A stretch of DNA of 64,000 nucleotides from Crenothrix polyspora (GTDB lineage Bacteria; Pseudomonadota; Gammaproteobacteria; Methylococcales; Methylomonadaceae). This document shows positions 44,501-53,800 of the stretch, in pieces. The position numbers were made by a program, and so were the translations under genes. The DNA lies in NCBI RefSeq assembly GCF_900163755.1, contig NZ_FUKI01000079.1:1-64000 (forward strand). Reading direction: 5' to 3'. The notes beneath the pieces were generated by a model that saw nothing but the letters and a program-made list of their open reading frames with translations, was not told where the DNA came from and searched no databases. The number at the start of each line of letters is the position of its first letter. Within the stretch, counting starts at the first letter, position 1.

Positions 44501-44540
44501 CATTTTTTTCTGAGGTGTTGAAAATCTTTATTTTAGGCAT
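41522..44540 (-). pseudogene. tnpA: Second Tn3-family transposase, frameshifted
   Basis: A ~1000-residue TnpA in two frames: 44540 to about 42215 (MPKIKIFNTSEKNAF start, HTSSDGQKVGVSVDSLN with the first Asp) and about 42226 to 41522 (DTHGYSEVIFASTFF onward, with the catalytic glutamate region and RRLIKNTLICWNYLYL). The normal link, DGLMHND followed by VxxDxHSTDTHG, has lost roughly eight residues out of frame, so the gene is inactive. It differs strongly from the neighbouring tnpA, so the two transposons belong to different Tn3 subgroups. Confidence 0.85.
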
Positions 44541-44712
44541 TTAACACTTACACCATGAAAACAATACGGCCTCTTATAGTGTCATAGTTTCACATAGTGT
44601 TATCATGTTTATGATACTTTGTATGATTAACTGGTTATGTTACTGTTTAAGCCACGTTAAGCCTATAAAATTATGAGTTACAGAAACGGTCGTTTATGAA
44701 ACGGGTAAAGTT
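44541..44712. promoter_or_regulatory. Intergenic res/promoter region of second Tn3 element
   Basis: 172 bases between divergent tnpA and resolvase genes. TATAGTGTCATAG, CATAGTGTTATCATG and TGATACTTTGTATG resemble partly palindromic resolvase subsites. The region should also contain both promoters. The assignment rests mainly on position. Confidence 0.5.
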
Positions 44713-45330
44713 ATGTTAATTGGCTATGCGAGGGTCTCAAAATCCGATGGCTCCCAAGTTCTTGATCCCCAAATCGACGCTCTAATAGAGCATGGCATCA
44801 CGCCAGATCATATTTATAGTGATTATGCGTCCGGTAAGAATGACGAACGTCCCGGCTTGTTATCCTGCCTAAAGGCGTTAAGGGCGGGTGATTTTTTGAT
44901 AGTCTGGAAACTCGACAGGCTAGGCCGAAATCTAAAACATCTGGTTACTACCGTTCATGAGTTATCTGAAAAAGGTGTTGGTTTTAAAGTGTTGGCTGGA
45001 CAGGGGGCTAATATTGATACTGCTACTTCCAGTGGAAAACTAATTTTCGGTATTTTTGCGGCCTTGGCAGAGTTTGAACGTGAATTGATCAGTGAGCGAA
45101 CAAAAGCGGCTTTAACGGCGGCAAGGGCAAGAGGGAGAAAAGGTGGTGCAAAATTCTCATTAACTAAAGCTCAAGTAAGATTAGCTCAATCCGCAATGGG
45201 GCAAAAAGAAACCGTCATTTCCGAGCTTTGCAAAGAGCTAGGCATCACCAAGCCAACCCTTTATCGTTACCTTGCACCTAATGGTGCATTAAGAGAATAT
45301 GGTAAAAGGGTGCTGGGTGTTGACCAGTAG
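44713..45330 (+). CDS. tnpR: Serine resolvase/invertase of second Tn3 element
   Basis: A 205-residue small serine recombinase. LIGYARVSKSDGSQVLDPQI holds the catalytic serine, KLDRLGRNLKHL the catalytic arginines, FALAEFEREL the dimer helix region, and VISELCKELGITKPTLYRYL a C-terminal helix-turn-helix. The gene is complete and divergent from tnpA. Its stop is about 70 bp inside the right inverted repeat. Confidence 0.92.
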   Translation: MLIGYARVSKSDGSQVLDPQIDALIEHGITPDHIYSDYASGKNDERPGLLSCLKALRAGDFLIVWKLDRLGRNLKHLVTTVHELSEKGVGFKVLAGQGANIDTATSSGKLIFGIFAALAEFERELISERTKAALTAARARGRKGGAKFSLTKAQVRLAQSAMGQKETVISELCKELGITKPTLYRYLAPNGALREYGKRVLGVDQ

Positions 45331-45474
45331 TACAGTAAAAAAGTTGAAGCTCATCTTGTTCAGAAAAAATCAAATTAACAACAAATTTGTCACTAAATCC
45401 CGTGAAACTTTAGAGCCTTTTGTTGATTAGCACCCACCATTAATGAAAACGCCGGCCCATTCATGAAAAAGCAG

Positions 45475-45685
45475 TGACAGAATTAATGAAAAAAACGGTC
45501 AATCCCTCAGGAAAACATGACGGTCAGCTCCCGGTAAGACGCAATTTTTTGGGTAAGGATTTTTCATTATTTATGTCATGTTTATAAAAATTTTTCATTC
45601 ATTGTGTCATTTTTCAACACTACGGTGACACAATTAATGAAAAAACACTTTTAAATCAATACTACGCTTTTCATTAATTGTGTCA
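45475..45685. repeat. Cluster of five 18-bp repeats in both orientations
   Basis: The motif TGACACAATTAATGAAAA or its complement occurs at 45475-45492 (+), 45561-45578 (-), 45592-45609 (-), 45626-45643 (+) and 45668-45685 (-), with one to three changes per copy. Two half copies lie at about 45438 and 45458. The -/+ pair at 45592-45643 forms a dyad. It could be a resolvase site of a lost transposon, a partition/centromere site or extra iterons. It lies just outside the Tn3 right end. Confidence 0.65.
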
Positions 45686-45710
45686 ATTTACAGATTGATT
45701 TATTTTCACG

Positions 45711-46107
45711 GCAGATGGTTGGCTGGTCAATGTCAGAACGTATGCAAGCCAAGCTGGTTAACGACGCGTTATTGATGGCAATATGGAAACGTAAACCGGG
45801 TAAAGGGCTAATCTGGCATACGGATCGGGGTAGCCAGTACGCCTGATAGTCATCGGACGCTGCTTCTCGAACACGGCATTATCCAAAGTATGAGCCGCAA
45901 AGGCAATTGCTGGGATACGCGGTTGCCGAAAGCTTTTTTCATACCTTAAAAACCGAACTGATTCATCAGAGGCGTTATCAGACCAGAAGTGAGGCGAAGC
46001 AGGATATATTCGAATACATTGAAGTCTTTTACAACCGGGAGCGTTTGCATTCCACCAATAACTATTTGTCACCAGTAGACTATGAAATGCAGTTCAAAGC
46101 TGCTTAA
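45711..46107 (+). pseudogene. IS3-family transposase OrfB remnant
   Basis: The C-terminal part of an IS3-type integrase-core transposase in two frames: [14 protein letters not shown] followed by a stop at about 45845, and then, after a shift, [20 protein letters not shown] and [19 protein letters not shown]. The catalytic aspartate (HTDRG) and glutamate (AESFF) are visible, but the N-terminal part and OrfA are gone. The sequence just after (TGTCCGGAAAAGTGTTGACA, about 46112-46131) is a typical IS3-type right end. Confidence 0.8.
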
Positions 46108-46134
46108 CTTTGTGTCCGGAAAAGTGTTGACACA

Positions 46135-47406
46135 TCATCTTGCAAGTATATGACTTTCTAGCACAAGCCATTGTTTAAAACCAATCAAAAAAATAGATGA
46201 TTTTAGTTTCTTTTTGGCATATTCACTTCTTACAAATCCACTAGAACTATTCAAAAACTGGTTAATTAAATCAGTTCTTAAATTTTCAGCCAACGCCTCA
46301 AAATTAGAATATGCCAAAGCTCTATCTTCAGTAGAAATAACTGGAGAACTCACTATCAAATCACCATTATGTTTATTAGTGTTATCATCCGAATTCTTAA
46401 CACCTATTCTCGATACAGTTTTTTTAGACAAACTTCCTACACTCGAATGATCCCAATTTTTAGCAAGCGACGAGCTTAGCCATGCAGCTGGTGATTTTAC
46501 GTTTCCTTTTGTGATAGCAATTTCAAGACCATCGATATGACGGCCTATATAATCATGATTTTCATAGCTTTCTAAAATATTTTTTGCAACTTCTGGTTTT
46601 ATGCCAAAACTTAACACCCTACCGAAAAGATGTCCCTGCCCTCCCCCGTCTAAATTATCTTCCACCTTATATTCAATGGCATTTGAACGATCAACACGTT
46701 TAGAAATTATAAATTCAATTTCCCTAACAGTACGACCAAATTTATATTCCTGTAACTCAACCCTTAACTCAGTTAAATTGTTAATTTCTTCTAACGCTGG
46801 TTTAATAAAATCACGTTTTAAAAACTTATATTCTGGCTTATATTCAAGCGATCCAACAATTCTGGGAATCCACCAATCAAGCGCATGCTTTCCAGTTCTT
46901 CCTGAGCCACCCGCTTTATTATTTGTTAAGTATCTTGCGCAAATCTCATATAAAGCCAACGATGCCCCAGATCTAGTGAGCTTAGTCATCATCTCCAAAT
47001 TAATGCGTGTAAAAAACATCGCTGGATCAAGCAATCTATCTTGTATTAATTTATTTAATTTCCAAGTAACAAGAGTAGGATGACCCTTACGAGAAATAAA
47101 TCTTGGTTCATCAATTAACCCCAAAACTCTCGTCTCATCTATAACACCATCAACATAACGCCATTCAAAATCCAATCTTCTGATGTCTTTAAATGTTTTC
47201 TTTATTGTTCTAAAATCAGAAGACAAGTTACACAAATGTAATACATCACTTAAAACAGCAACATATTCATCCTGTTTACCCATTTGCTGAGAAAGTAAAA
47301 TTACCGCATTATAAAGCAACCTCATTGTGCCTGAAACGCGTTGCTCCAGTGTTGGCATAATATGTATTAATTCATTAGGTTTATGAATAATTTTAGTTTT
47401 TGCCAT
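46135..47406 (-). CDS. Rep_3-type plasmid replication initiator
   Basis: A 423-residue protein with features of RepB/Rep_3 initiators. The N-terminal winged helix includes TMRLLYNAVILLSQQMGKQD, and the second winged-helix region includes FMTRI-like FFTRINLEMMTKLTRSGASL and ALYEICARYL, then FLKRDFIKPALEEINNLTEL. The C-terminal ~150 residues are less conserved and longer than in small-plasmid Rep proteins. It is divergent from parA, with the iteron cluster in between, the standard arrangement for an iteron-controlled origin. The gene is AT-rich compared with the rest of the window. Confidence 0.85.
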   Translation of the reverse strand: MAKTKIIHKPNELIHIMPTLEQRVSGTMRLLYNAVILLSQQMGKQDEYVAVLSDVLHLCNLSSDFRTIKKTFKDIRRLDFEWRYVDGVIDETRVLGLIDEPRFISRKGHPTLVTWKLNKLIQDRLLDPAMFFTRINLEMMTKLTRSGASLALYEICARYLTNNKAGGSGRTGKHALDWWIPRIVGSLEYKPEYKFLKRDFIKPALEEINNLTELRVELQEYKFGRTVREIEFIISKRVDRSNAIEYKVEDNLDGGGQGHLFGRVLSFGIKPEVAKNILESYENHDYIGRHIDGLEIAITKGNVKSPAAWLSSSLAKNWDHSSVGSLSKKTVSRIGVKNSDDNTNKHNGDLIVSSPVISTEDRALAYSNFEALAENLRTDLINQFLNSSSGFVRSEYAKKKLKSSIFLIGFKQWLVLESHILAR

Positions 47407-47468
47407 AACACTAGCCTAAAGAGAGATATTTTAATTATACTTCACCTTAAGAACCACATCAAAAGGAT

Positions 47469-47568
47469 TTTAACTCACCAAGAAACGTAATTTCACTCAC
47501 CTATTAACGTAAAGATACGGATTTAACACCACCAAGAGACGTTATTTTACTCACCTAAAATAACGCAA
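47469..47568. repeat. Iteron cluster, probable replication origin
   Basis: Four direct repeats of about 22 bp with core ACTCACC and a following ACGTAA: TTTAACTCACC at 47469-47490, TTTCACTCACC at 47491-47512, TTTAACACCACC at 47522-47544 and TTTTACTCACC at 47545-47568. The first two are contiguous. A half copy in the opposite orientation (GGTGAGTAAA) lies near 47753. Very AT-rich sequence follows (47570-47750). Position immediately upstream of the rep gene supports an oriV where Rep binds and also represses itself. Confidence 0.75.
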
Positions 47569-47852
47569 GCAATTGATATTAAATAATTTAAACGTAATTC
47601 AAACTATTTAAGCTGTTATTATAAACTAAACAACATAAATCCCTCAAACAATAAAAATCGATAACAATTAATTAGTTTTAATACAACTCATTAATTTGTA
47701 AGACAAATATAATTTATAATCAAACTAAAGTATTTTTCCAACAGCATCAAAGGTGAGTAAATTTACGCTTGAATAATTAATTTTTAATTATGTCTTGTTT
47801 AAATTCTATTTCTAGTTTTAAATACATAAAACTAAATTTTAAGGAAATTAAC

Positions 47853-49085
47853 ATGGCACGCCCTAAAAAAGACTTTTCTCCTAAAAAAGAACAAGAACAG
47901 AAAAGTATTGTAAAAGCTATTCTAGAACCTAGGCCAAAAATATCCATAACTCAAGTTACAAATATTGCAGCTGATGCAAAAGCTGTTCTTGAAGCAGTTA
48001 GACAAGTTATGCTTGAACCTTTCCCTAGAAAATTACCTCCTGAATTTACTACTAACCAAGTAGCAGATCTCTGTGAAATGACTAAATCAGAATTTAAATC
48101 CGCTGAAATTTCTATCGAAAGTACAAGAGGAAAAGTTAAATCTAGTGACAATTACAAATCATATACCCTCAAAGAAACAATTGAACTAATTAAACTTATT
48201 GGCAAGCTGCCTCCCCTACCAAAAAAGAAACAAGGAAAAGTTATTGCAGTTGCCAGTTACAAAGGGGGCGTTGGTAAAACAACAATTTCGGTTTCACTTG
48301 CACAAGCTTTAACATTAAGGGGATTAAAAGTTCTCTTTATTGATTTAGATCCTCAGGGTAGCGCCACAACGCTTTTTGGTATAAGTCCTGAAGTAGAGGT
48401 TCAGTATGAAGAAACTATTATGCCATTTATCTATCAGGATGAACCTGATTTAATGTATGCAGTACAAAATACTTATTGGGATTTTCTTGACCTTATACCC
48501 GCATCTTCTGAAGTTTTAGGTGCCGAATACATCTTACCTGCAAATGCAAGCAAAGAAGGGTATGTATTTTGGGATCAACTAAATCAAGGCATAAAACCAC
48601 TAAGAGATATTTATGATGTAATTGTTTTGGATACATCACCATCACTTGGATATCTTACTCAAAACGCTATGGCTATGGCAGATGGTATTTTAACGCCATG
48701 TCCCCTTGAAGCTCTAGATTTCGCATCACTTACTCAATTCTACGGGGTTTTTACTGAAATATCCTCATTATTACCAGGCTATTTTGAAGATAAAAAATTT
48801 GATTTCATTGGCGTAATCATAAATAAAGCTAAGCTAGAAAAGGATGATTTCACAACAGGCAATATAATTAAAAGTTGGATTAAAAATAGCTTTAAAGAAT
48901 ATCTTTGGGATGTCATTATTCCAGACTCTAAAATTCCGAAAGAAACAACCAGTCAATTAAAAACCATTTTTGACCTTTCTTACGATGAGGTTAAATCAAC
49001 TGCATATAAAAGATTTAGGGAGCCATTGGATAAGCTGGCTGATCAAGTTCTTTTAGAACTTTACGAAGCCTGGAAAAGAGGCTAG
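47853..49085 (+). CDS. parA: ParA-family partition ATPase
   Basis: A 410-residue type Ia ParA. The N-terminal ~130 residues are a DNA-binding extension (MTKSEFKSAEI, YTLKETIELIKLIGKLP), followed by the deviant Walker A KGGVGKTT near residue 137, LFIDLDPQGSAT, VIVLDTSPSLGYL and a C-terminal NKAKLEKDDF region. I start at ATG 47853, which has AAGGA eight bases upstream; an earlier ATG at 47790 lacks one. The extension suggests it represses its own promoter. It segregates the replicon with the ParB encoded 56 bp downstream. Confidence 0.92.
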   Translation: MARPKKDFSPKKEQEQKSIVKAILEPRPKISITQVTNIAADAKAVLEAVRQVMLEPFPRKLPPEFTTNQVADLCEMTKSEFKSAEISIESTRGKVKSSDNYKSYTLKETIELIKLIGKLPPLPKKKQGKVIAVASYKGGVGKTTISVSLAQALTLRGLKVLFIDLDPQGSATTLFGISPEVEVQYEETIMPFIYQDEPDLMYAVQNTYWDFLDLIPASSEVLGAEYILPANASKEGYVFWDQLNQGIKPLRDIYDVIVLDTSPSLGYLTQNAMAMADGILTPCPLEALDFASLTQFYGVFTEISSLLPGYFEDKKFDFIGVIINKAKLEKDDFTTGNIIKSWIKNSFKEYLWDVIIPDSKIPKETTSQLKTIFDLSYDEVKSTAYKRFREPLDKLADQVLLELYEAWKRG

Positions 49086-49141
49086 CATAAATTATCAAAT
49101 TAAGAGTCTTAATTCCTTTAAAATCAAAAAGTTAAATATAT

Positions 49142-50065
49142 ATGAAAAAAAATGAACGACTACTCAAAACAATCGGCATCAACCCTCAACAATCAGATAT
49201 CGACAAACCATTTGCACCAAAATCAGGGCCTGGCGTATTGATGAGCCAACAAAGAACCGCAGCCGAACTTGAAAAAGCGAAGGCAGAGATAGAGGTTCTA
49301 AAAAACAAATTATTACCGATAGAACAATTAGTTTCTGTACCTGAAAGAATGCGTAAACTAAAATCGGGAGAGTTTGAAGACCTAAAAGCCAATTTGGCTT
49401 CAAATCAGCTAGTACATCCTATTATTGTTAGAAAAATTGCAGAAGATAAATATGAAATAGTAGCAGGGCATAACAGAGTAGCGGCTTATAAAGAACTCGG
49501 AAGAACACATATAGAAGCTGATATTAAAACGATATCTGATAACGAAGTATTTGAAGCCGCATTTTATTCAAATTTTTTCACATCAGATTTATCTGATTTT
49601 GAAAAATACGAAGGATTTAAAATTATTCAAAATAACACAGGTGAAACACAAAAAAGCATAGCAGAAAGGGCAGGGGTTACACCTACACTTATTTCATATT
49701 TATTTTCATTTGAAAAACTACCAAAAGATGCGATAGGGTTAATAAAAAACCAACCATTTTGTCTTGGAGCAACGCAAGCAGCAAAAATAGCAAAGGGAGA
49801 AGAAAGTAAAATCATTCAAGGATTAAATATGCTTCTATCAGGAGAGCTTCAAACAGAAGCCCAGCTAGTGGCGTTTGTACTTCAAAAAAATAATACAAAG
49901 GAAATAACAGAACCAACAACTTTTAAAATAGGTAAGAAAATATTTGCAGAGTTATCTAGTCGTAATGATATCATTGCAATAAAATTAAAAGATCAGAATC
50001 AAGTTACAGCTATCAAGCAAATAATTGAAACAGCGATCAATGAATTCATAGAAAAAATTAATTAA
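49142..50065 (+). CDS. parB: ParB-family partition protein
   Basis: A 307-residue ParB/Spo0J-type protein. The ParB/Srx domain includes LVHPIIVRKIAEDKYEIVAG and the CTP-binding GHNRVAAYKEL; the central helix-turn-helix is SIAERAGVTPTLISYLFSF. The N-terminus (about 1-65) carries a charged ParA-interacting segment. It probably binds a parS-like site nearby; no classic parS is visible, although AAGAGTCTTAATT and its inverted form AATTAAGACTCTT flank the gene (about 49099 and 50057) and are candidates. Confidence 0.92.
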   Translation: MKKNERLLKTIGINPQQSDIDKPFAPKSGPGVLMSQQRTAAELEKAKAEIEVLKNKLLPIEQLVSVPERMRKLKSGEFEDLKANLASNQLVHPIIVRKIAEDKYEIVAGHNRVAAYKELGRTHIEADIKTISDNEVFEAAFYSNFFTSDLSDFEKYEGFKIIQNNTGETQKSIAERAGVTPTLISYLFSFEKLPKDAIGLIKNQPFCLGATQAAKIAKGEESKIIQGLNMLLSGELQTEAQLVAFVLQKNNTKEITEPTTFKIGKKIFAELSSRNDIIAIKLKDQNQVTAIKQIIETAINEFIEKIN

Positions 50066-50263
50066 GACTCTTAATTTCAATAAATTCAAGTAATTATAAA
50101 AAACAATCATAAATCCAAAAACAAATCAGCACTTGTAAATTTTACATTCAACTTCCGAGACGCAAAACAATACTGGGAGCCTGAAATTTATGAGCACCAA
50201 GGAGGACTCCGTCAGTAATGCTGCGAATCTTTCGCTGTTTATGGTGACATTTTACAACTGCTA

Positions 50264-50810
50264 ATGCCCCAAATAAATGGCTTGGACAACGAAAGCGTGC
50301 TCGATTTGAAAACCATCTTCAGGAGGCGGAAATACACACGTCGGATTATTAATTCACTGGGCTTAAACGGGCATTGGAGGCTCGCCTTAAAAAATAGGTA
50401 CTCCCCGAGACCAATATATCGTCGAGCGTGGCTTCAACCGCTTCCGGGGCAAAGTGCTGGGCTTGACACTGCGATATATTTGAGCTCAACAACCCGTGTC
50501 AAAGGACTGGTACGGCAGCTTACCATTTGCCTACGGGTATTATGCCTAGTGGAGTTTGAGGTGCGTAAAACTTTGCAGGAACAAAATGAAAAACTGGCGG
50601 GCATTTATGCAGGCAACCCAAGCGGGCGACAACCAAACCCACTACCGAAATGATGCTAAAGACATTTCGGGGAATAACACTGAGTATGTTGATTATCGAT
50701 GGGGTTGAGCATAGCTTTATGACCCCGCTGAATGCGTACAACAAAATATTTTGAGGTTAGTTGGTTGTTTCCCTGCTGTGATTTACTAGGCAGTTCAGTT
50801 GCAATCTGTC
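50264..50810 (+). pseudogene. IS transposase remnant (IS1634-like), frameshifted
   Basis: Several short frames read together as the C-terminal part of a DDE transposase: YIVERGFNRFRGKVLGL, then YLSSTTRVKGLVRQLTICLR, VLCLVEFEVRKTLQEQNEKL, AGIYAGNP, and in another frame MLKTFRGITLSMLIIDGVEH. This resembles IS1634-type transposases. No complete frame or ends remain. It fills most of the gap between parB and the defence cluster; 50066-50263 holds nothing else I can recognise. Confidence 0.65.
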
Positions 50811-50852
50811 GAACTGGCTACCTAAATAGGCGAACGGTGAAAATATCAATAT

Positions 50853-53800
50853 TCAAATAAATTTTTTGAACATCTTGTGCAAATAACTTTGCTCCCCATC
50901 AACCATAAAAAACACATTTCGTTCTTCCAGCTCAGATTGCTCACATGAAACATTCAAAAGACTATTAAACGAAGTTCCTGAAACTATAAAAGCATTCAAG
51001 GTCAATTTCGGATCACCCAGTTTTTCTTGGATCACTTTTACTTCGTTGTAAAGCCCAAGCTTGGGATCATTCAGGCTCATTTGGCGTAAGCCTTTTGGAT
51101 CGACAAAATTTAACCATTGCTCGCCGGTTTCGTCATCCACCAGCCACAGCAAAAAATCTGGATAGAAATTACCCGCCAAAGCAAAGCCCAAACCTTTGGT
51201 TTTGGTATCTGCATTGCGTAACAGGTAAAGACTGCGCTTGCCAATCATTTGCTGACCCAATGGTGACTTGTAGAAGGTTTCAAGGTCGCGCACAAACTGC
51301 ACTTCACTAGGCGCATCGAATGCCAGTGGGCGCATTTTTAGCGGTACATCGCCTTCAATAGCGAACAGGGGATAATATAAATGGCGGTCAAAACAAATGG
51401 CAACCATTTGCCCTGCATTCCACTGGCTGGCTTCACCTATTTTTTCATCTGTTACAAGCACCTGTAACGCCTGGATTCTCTTCTCATAAGCTTCGCCGTC
51501 TTCATTATTGTCGATGTCAAAATGAACAACTTTAAGTAAACTATCATCGTCTGTTTTTAAATGCACCACATCATAAAACTGACCTTCATAGGCGTTTTTC
51601 AGCGATTTATAAAAACGGTCAGTGTAGTCTTGTAGCAAACGAATCAAAATATCTTCTTGTTTGCGGATATCAGCAATAGTAATGACCGTCAACTCAGATG
51701 AGGGGATATACAAGGTGTACCAGTCATCACGGCTTAAACAGAAGCTCATCAGCCGTGAACTATCCAGACGCAAATTACTCCAGCTGCGTTGTTGTTTGAA
51801 TGCCTGTACTGCCAGGTAAATGCGGTCAAAATCGAACACTACCATTATCGTTTTTACAATTTTGCCCACTTGCCTGATGTTGACAACGGATGCTACACCA
51901 TCAAGGCTTTTCCCAGCTGCCATTGCCTCAATCTTGGGATATAAATCCAGCTCGATATGCGCTTTTTTGATTTTATCCTTAAATTCGGCGGGTACTTCGT
52001 ATAGCCACGGAAAGTGTGTGCGTTTAAACCCCTTGATTTGGTTATCTTTGTAACCGTCTTTCAATGCCAGTGTTTTCAGGGAGTTTTTTGGCAGATTGGC
52101 ACGGGTTTTAAAATCTAGCTGGATCATTTCATCGGGTGTTGTAACGCCTTCTTCTTTCAAATAATCTTTGAAAGTGGCCATATAACCAGCGTTGACACCG
52201 AAAATATTCAGTGTTTCGAGACGTTCCAGATGTGCTCCCTTTGGCCGCTGGCTCGGTATGCTACGTTTAAGTGAATAATCCTGACCTTTTAGGCGCACAC
52301 CACGTCCAAATAGCTGGATGATTTGCGAACCTTCGCCTTTACCCATGTTGAGCAAGCCCATCGTGGATACGCGCCAACTGCTCCAGCCCTCGGTAAATTT
52401 ACGCGAGCCGATTAGGACATGCAACTGACTGTCTTTACCGTTGAGCGTACCGAATAGAGAGCCACCGAAGTCATCTGCTTCAGTATCAAATGATTCTAAA
52501 GCTTTTTTCTTTTTTATTTCAGGATCAGCGTCAGATTTTGGAACTTGATTTATCGCTTCAGCTTCTTTGAAAAAACCGGCATCATCGCCAATATTAATCA
52601 AACCAAATGGCTCGGCATTGCCAACGCGTAATACCAGTTCGCCTTTACTGGTTTTCAGATTGACGACTTTTAAACGTTGTCTGGATTCAGCATTAAACAG
52701 CTTTTTGAGTATATCGGCGTACACCTCATCGGCGCTGAATGCCATGAGCGGTGTAAAACGATCATGGAAAATATTGCGGCCTTTGCCATCCAGCAGACGG
52801 GCGGTATTGGCGAGTAAATCTTTTATCCACAGCTTGGTTTTTGCCTCGTCGTTTAAAAAACCGGCCAGGAATTTCAGTACATTCAAAATGTCCGAATCTT
52901 CCCCTGCAACGGTGTTGCCGACAAAAATCCACAATGGTTTTTCAATGTTGAAGTCAGCTAGTTTTGCACGATTGCTGTGCCAGAGGTATTGCTGCTGATA
53001 AAAACTCAGCAGGCAAGCGGTGAAGTACTGGCGTTTAATGTCTTCTTGTTCGTAATCCTCGTCTTTCAGGTTAAGGATCAACGACTCTTTGCCGTAGCCG
53101 TCTTCATAAAAAAACTTGTAGGAGTAATCAAACAGAATGCTTTTGGCGTAAATTTCCCGTGTTGCTAAAGTTCGCGCCTTGCGCTTTTCTTCGCTGGACA
53201 GATTTAACCGTTGCCTTTGATCATCGTCGAGTTTTTTTAGGTTGGTGGTTTCAAACAGTATTTTGGCTTTTTTCTTCTGCAAGTCTTCTTCGGCCTTTTC
53301 CACTGTTAAGCCTTTAGCGACCGCCTGCCCAAACGTAGCCGAATATTCAAAAGCAAAACCGCCGCGCACTAAAGACTCGCGCCGACTCATCCAGGCACCG
53401 GCGGCTGTACCTGTACCACGATGGCCTTCATCGACCAATACCAGATTATTGCCTTCAAACGCTTCCACGGCGACCGTTTTATCGCCCATTTGGTCGCCGA
53501 GTTTGTTGATGTCGATGACTTCAATAGCGTTTTTGAAAACGTCGCCACGGTTTTTGGCAAACAGGTGGAAGTTGTCAAAGCCCGACAGTTTTAATTCGGC
53601 TAAATGCTGGTGTGACAAGCCTTCGTTGGGGGTCAGTAAAATGATTTTATCGGGATAAGCGGTGGTTCTGCCATTTTGGAAGTAATGCAGATATTGTTTG
53701 ATGTTGACGTGCAATAACAGGGTTTTGCCGCTACCGGTAGCATTCCAAAACGCCAGTTTGTTAAGTTCATCGGCATCAAAGGACTGAAAACGGTGCGCTG

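Larger units (their letters stand above)
41396..45435. mobile_element. Tn3-family transposon with perfect 34-bp inverted repeats
   Basis: The left end at 41396-41429 (starts GGGTGCTAATCAACAAAAGG) is the exact reverse complement of 45402-45435. The unit is about 4.0 kb and carries only transposition genes: tnpA (minus, broken) and a resolvase (plus). It abuts the truncated tnpA of the first element. The 5-bp flanks ACATT and ACCAT do not match, so the insertion site has been rearranged or deleted on one side. Confidence 0.85.

Noticed and set aside
41391-45440. 5-bp target duplication around the second Tn3 element
   Set aside because: The flanking pentamers are ACATT and ACCAT, so they do not match; I do not claim a duplication.
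47469-47568. The ~22-bp repeats upstream of rep as a CRISPR array
   Set aside because: Two units are contiguous, with no spacers of constant length, and there are no cas genes; an iteron origin explains them.
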